6,257 nt of DNA, from NCBI GenBank assembly GCA_015522395.1, contig WAMH01000079.1:1-6257 (forward strand). Reading direction: 5' to 3'. A program made the position numbers and the translations under genes. Below the pieces are notes generated by a model, which did no database searches, was not told the DNA's origin, and saw nothing but the letters and a program-made list of their open reading frames with translations. This DNA comes from Thermococcus sp. (lineage in GTDB: Archaea; Methanobacteriota_B; Thermococci; Thermococcales; Thermococcaceae). Positions 4,662-6,257 of this stretch are shown in pieces. Within the stretch, counting starts at the first letter, position 1. Every line of letters starts with the position of its first letter.

Positions 4662-5417
4662 ATGGAATGGAAGGTTTTCCCCACGGGTATAAGTGAGCTG
4701 GACTCGATGCTCGGTGGCGGGTTGCTGGATGATAGTGTCCTTCTCGTTACCTATGACATGCACTCCTTCGGCTGGGTTCTGGCGGTGAAGGTTTTCAAAT
4801 CGCTCGTCGACAGGAACGGTTTTGGCGTCGTTACCAACTACTCCCTCCCGTACAGCCTCCTAGCTAAGTACGCTGGCCTTGCCGGCTTTACCCTCGACGA
4901 TGCCGGGAGGGAGGGCAGGTTGGCGATAATAGACGTCTTCGGTGCGGTTAACAACGTGAAGATAGATCGCCCCTACGTGTTCTACCCGAGCGGGCTCGAT
5001 GCAAGCACATTCCTTCCCAAGATGGTCGATACGTACTACCGGATACTGGAGCACCTCGGGGACAGAAAACCGATAGGGATAACGATAGGCATCGACGGCT
5101 TCGCCAGCCTCTTCGACGAGGAGACCGTGATAAGGCTTTTCCGCAGGAACATGATCATGAAGGAGAGGGCCAAGTTCACCGAGGAGAGGAAGAGACCGAT
5201 CAACATCATGCTCCTCAACAAGGACAGGGTCTCAAAGTCCTTTATCTCGTGGATCTCCCACTACTCCGAGCACATAATCGACTTTGAACCCACGCGTAAG
5301 CCCGGTCTGGAGAGGATAATCGTGAGGAAGTCCCTTCTCCCGGAGTTCGAGCCATCTACGGCGGAGTTCGTCTATTCCCGGGGGGAGATAAAGATAAGGA
5401 ACATAGAGAGGGTCTGA
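4662..5417 (+). CDS. KaiC/RecA-fold protein with degenerate Walker A, probable non-ATPase
   Basis: A 251-residue soluble protein that opens with TGISELDSMLGGGLL (8-22), the lead-in typical of KaiC and archaeal RecA-superfamily ATPases. Where a P-loop GxxxxGK(S/T) should follow, it reads VTYDMHSFGW (29-38), with no Gly-Lys-Ser/Thr. The Walker B-like strand ITIGIDGFASL (140-150, D145) is partly kept. The rest keeps the alternating strand and helix pattern of the fold and ends with a C-terminal beta region (ERIIVRKSLLPEFE, EFVYSRGEIKIRNIE). ATP hydrolysis is therefore unlikely, and a binding or scaffold role is more plausible (inference). The start has GGGGT 7 nt upstream and a TATA-like element 36 nt upstream. 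The frame is clean along its length, so this is a retained inactive paralogue and not a decaying gene. Its stop codon directly abuts that of the convergent protease gene. Confidence 0.75.
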   Translation: MEWKVFPTGISELDSMLGGGLLDDSVLLVTYDMHSFGWVLAVKVFKSLVDRNGFGVVTNYSLPYSLLAKYAGLAGFTLDDAGREGRLAIIDVFGAVNNVKIDRPYVFYPSGLDASTFLPKMVDTYYRILEHLGDRKPIGITIGIDGFASLFDEETVIRLFRRNMIMKERAKFTEERKRPINIMLLNKDRVSKSFISWISHYSEHIIDFEPTRKPGLERIIVRKSLLPEFEPSTAEFVYSRGEIKIRNIERV

Positions 5418-5422
5418 TCAGA
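5413..5422. other. Back-to-back stop codons forming a palindrome (TCTGATCAGA)
   Basis: TGA at 5415-5417 ends the plus-strand KaiC-like gene and the complement of TCA at 5418-5420 ends the minus-strand protease gene. The two stops share a 10-bp perfect palindrome with no spacer. There is no room for a terminator between the genes, so each transcript must end inside the other gene. Confidence 0.8.
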
Positions 5423-6257
5423 GGTTCGCGAGCGCCGGTATGAGGTTCACCGCCAGCAGGAGCAGGCCGAGTCCTATCGTCAGGTACCTTACGGGGTTGG
5501 CCACGCCCTCGGGCAGGTAGCGCTTTATCACGTCGTCCAGCATCCTTCCCCCGTCCAGCGGAACGAGCGGGAAGAGGTTCATCAGTCCTATTCCTATGTT
5601 GAGCACGTATATCCAGTAGAGGCTGAAGAACAGGGGCATTATCAGCCAGTCGAAGCCTATCTTCGATTTCATGTTCTGCGCGGGGTAGATACCTAGGAAC
5701 CCCTCCCCCGGTTTGTCCGGGTGCGTTCCGAGCTTTACCTTGAGCTTCAGTTCTTTCCCGTGGCGCAGCACGGTCAGCGTGACTACCTCCCCGGGCTTCG
5801 TCTTGTTCATGAAGCCTATGAACTGGTCGATGGTTTTAATCTGAACCCCGTTCATCCCGATTATCACGTCGCCCTTCTGCAGGATCCCGTGCGACGGCCC
5901 ATTCTCTAGAACGCCGGACACGAGAACCCCCGACGGCTGGAGTAGCGGGGTTATCGCCAGGTTTATTATTAACAGGGTTATCAAAGCGGTTGCCACGTTG
6001 GCCATCGAGCCCGCCCCGTAGACCCTGAGCCTTGTTCTGAGGGAGGCCTTCGAGAGCCTTTCCTCGTCCGGTTCTACGAAGGCGCCCGGAATGACCGCGA
6101 GCAGGACTAGCCCGACGGATTTGAGCGGCAGGCCGTCTGCCCTGGCCGTGACGCCGTGGCTGAGCTCGTGAACTATCATGACGACCGCGAGGCCAACGAG
6201 CCCGTACCACAGGGGGATCGTGACACCAGGGATGACGAGCTGAACGCCGCCGTTATG
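5418..6257 (-). CDS. Site-2 protease family M50 intramembrane metalloprotease with PDZ domain, N-terminus outside window
   Basis: The frame stays open upstream of the first ATG (6179) to the window edge, through VIPGVTIPLWYGLVGLAVVM, so the start lies beyond 6257. Of 279 visible residues, HELSH (30-34) is the zinc-binding HExxH in a membrane helix. AGSMANVATALI (about 82-93) is the conserved Gly/Asn-containing helix. A PDZ domain spans about 110-178 (GVLENGPSHGILQKGDVIIGMNG). NLFPLVPLDGG (227-237) supplies the third zinc ligand, D235, in the PLDGG motif. About 6 membrane segments are seen, with a final hydrophobic helix at the C-terminus. All catalytic motifs are intact. Family members cleave membrane-bound regulators within the bilayer, the PDZ domain usually gating substrate access; the substrate here is unknown. 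It is convergent with the KaiC-like gene. Confidence 0.92.
   Translation of the reverse strand, partial: HNGGVQLVIPGVTIPLWYGLVGLAVVMIVHELSHGVTARADGLPLKSVGLVLLAVIPGAFVEPDEERLSKASLRTRLRVYGAGSMANVATALITLLIINLAITPLLQPSGVLVSGVLENGPSHGILQKGDVIIGMNGVQIKTIDQFIGFMNKTKPGEVVTLTVLRHGKELKLKVKLGTHPDKPGEGFLGIYPAQNMKSKIGFDWLIMPLFFSLYWIYVLNIGIGLMNLFPLVPLDGGRMLDDVIKRYLPEGVANPVRYLTIGLGLLLLAVNLIPALANL

Noticed and set aside
5836..6210. Alternative minus-strand frame of 124 codons over the site-2 protease gene
   Set aside because: It is an Arg/Gly-rich shadow frame of the protease gene, which has intact HExxH, PDZ and PLDGG motifs in its own frame.
1..6257. CRISPR arrays, insertion sequences, tRNA or rRNA genes
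   Set aside because: No regularly spaced repeats, transposase motifs, terminal inverted repeats or cloverleaf patterns were seen on either strand by eye.

Overview
The window looks like a chromosomal segment of a hyperthermophilic euryarchaeon of the Thermococcales (Thermococcus or Pyrococcus type). The reasons are dense Glu/Lys/Arg-rich proteins, AGG/GAG/AAG/ATA-rich codon use, GGTG/GGAGG ribosome-binding sites, archaeal TATA boxes about 35-38 nt upstream of start codons, very tight gene packing, and typical families: a DUF460 coiled-coil protein, an Ncs6/TtuA-type tRNA thiolase, a KaiC-like protein and a PDZ-containing site-2 protease. No stretch over 300 bases lacks a gene or gene remnant, and I see no tRNA, rRNA, CRISPR array or insertion sequence.

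Layout. (1) 1-857, plus strand: the 3' end of a DUF460 coiled-coil gene that begins before the window. (2) 844-3292, minus strand: two related cassettes in tandem, each made of a small multi-membrane-segment protein followed by a winged-helix (HTH_34-like) regulator. The upstream cassette (membrane protein B 2711-3292, regulator B 2413-2709) is intact and continues by an 8-nt overlap into a CPBP/CAAX-type intramembrane protease gene (1795-2420). That protease is broken by a frameshift and an in-frame TAG, and also lacks an expected catalytic histidine. The downstream cassette (membrane protein A 1142-1681, regulator A 844-1137) has its own TATA box inside the 3' end of the dead protease. Its membrane gene appears to have lost its true start through a 1-nt insertion in a G run. 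(3) 3357-3554, minus: a small charged protein with a TTG start. (4) 3625-4599, minus: a tRNA 2-thiouridine synthase whose motifs fit Ncs6/Ctu1 (U34) better than TtuA (U54). (5) 4662-5417, plus: a KaiC/RecA-fold protein whose Walker A loop is lost, divergent from the thiolase. (6) 5418-6257, minus: a PDZ-containing M50 site-2 protease running off the right edge, with its stop codon abutting that of the KaiC-like gene.

How the genes work together. The striking part is the regulator/membrane-protein cassette, present twice with the same gene order, start motif (MEE plus an amphipathic helix), ribosome-binding site and promoter spacing. The sequence fits a membrane-linked transcription switch that was duplicated, after which the protease arm and one membrane gene decayed while both regulators stayed open. 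A perfect 6-bp-arm inverted repeat lies just upstream of the TATA box of the intact cassette and is a candidate operator. The other genes (tRNA thiolation, KaiC-like, site-2 protease) look like ordinary core Thermococcales genes with no evident link to the cassettes.
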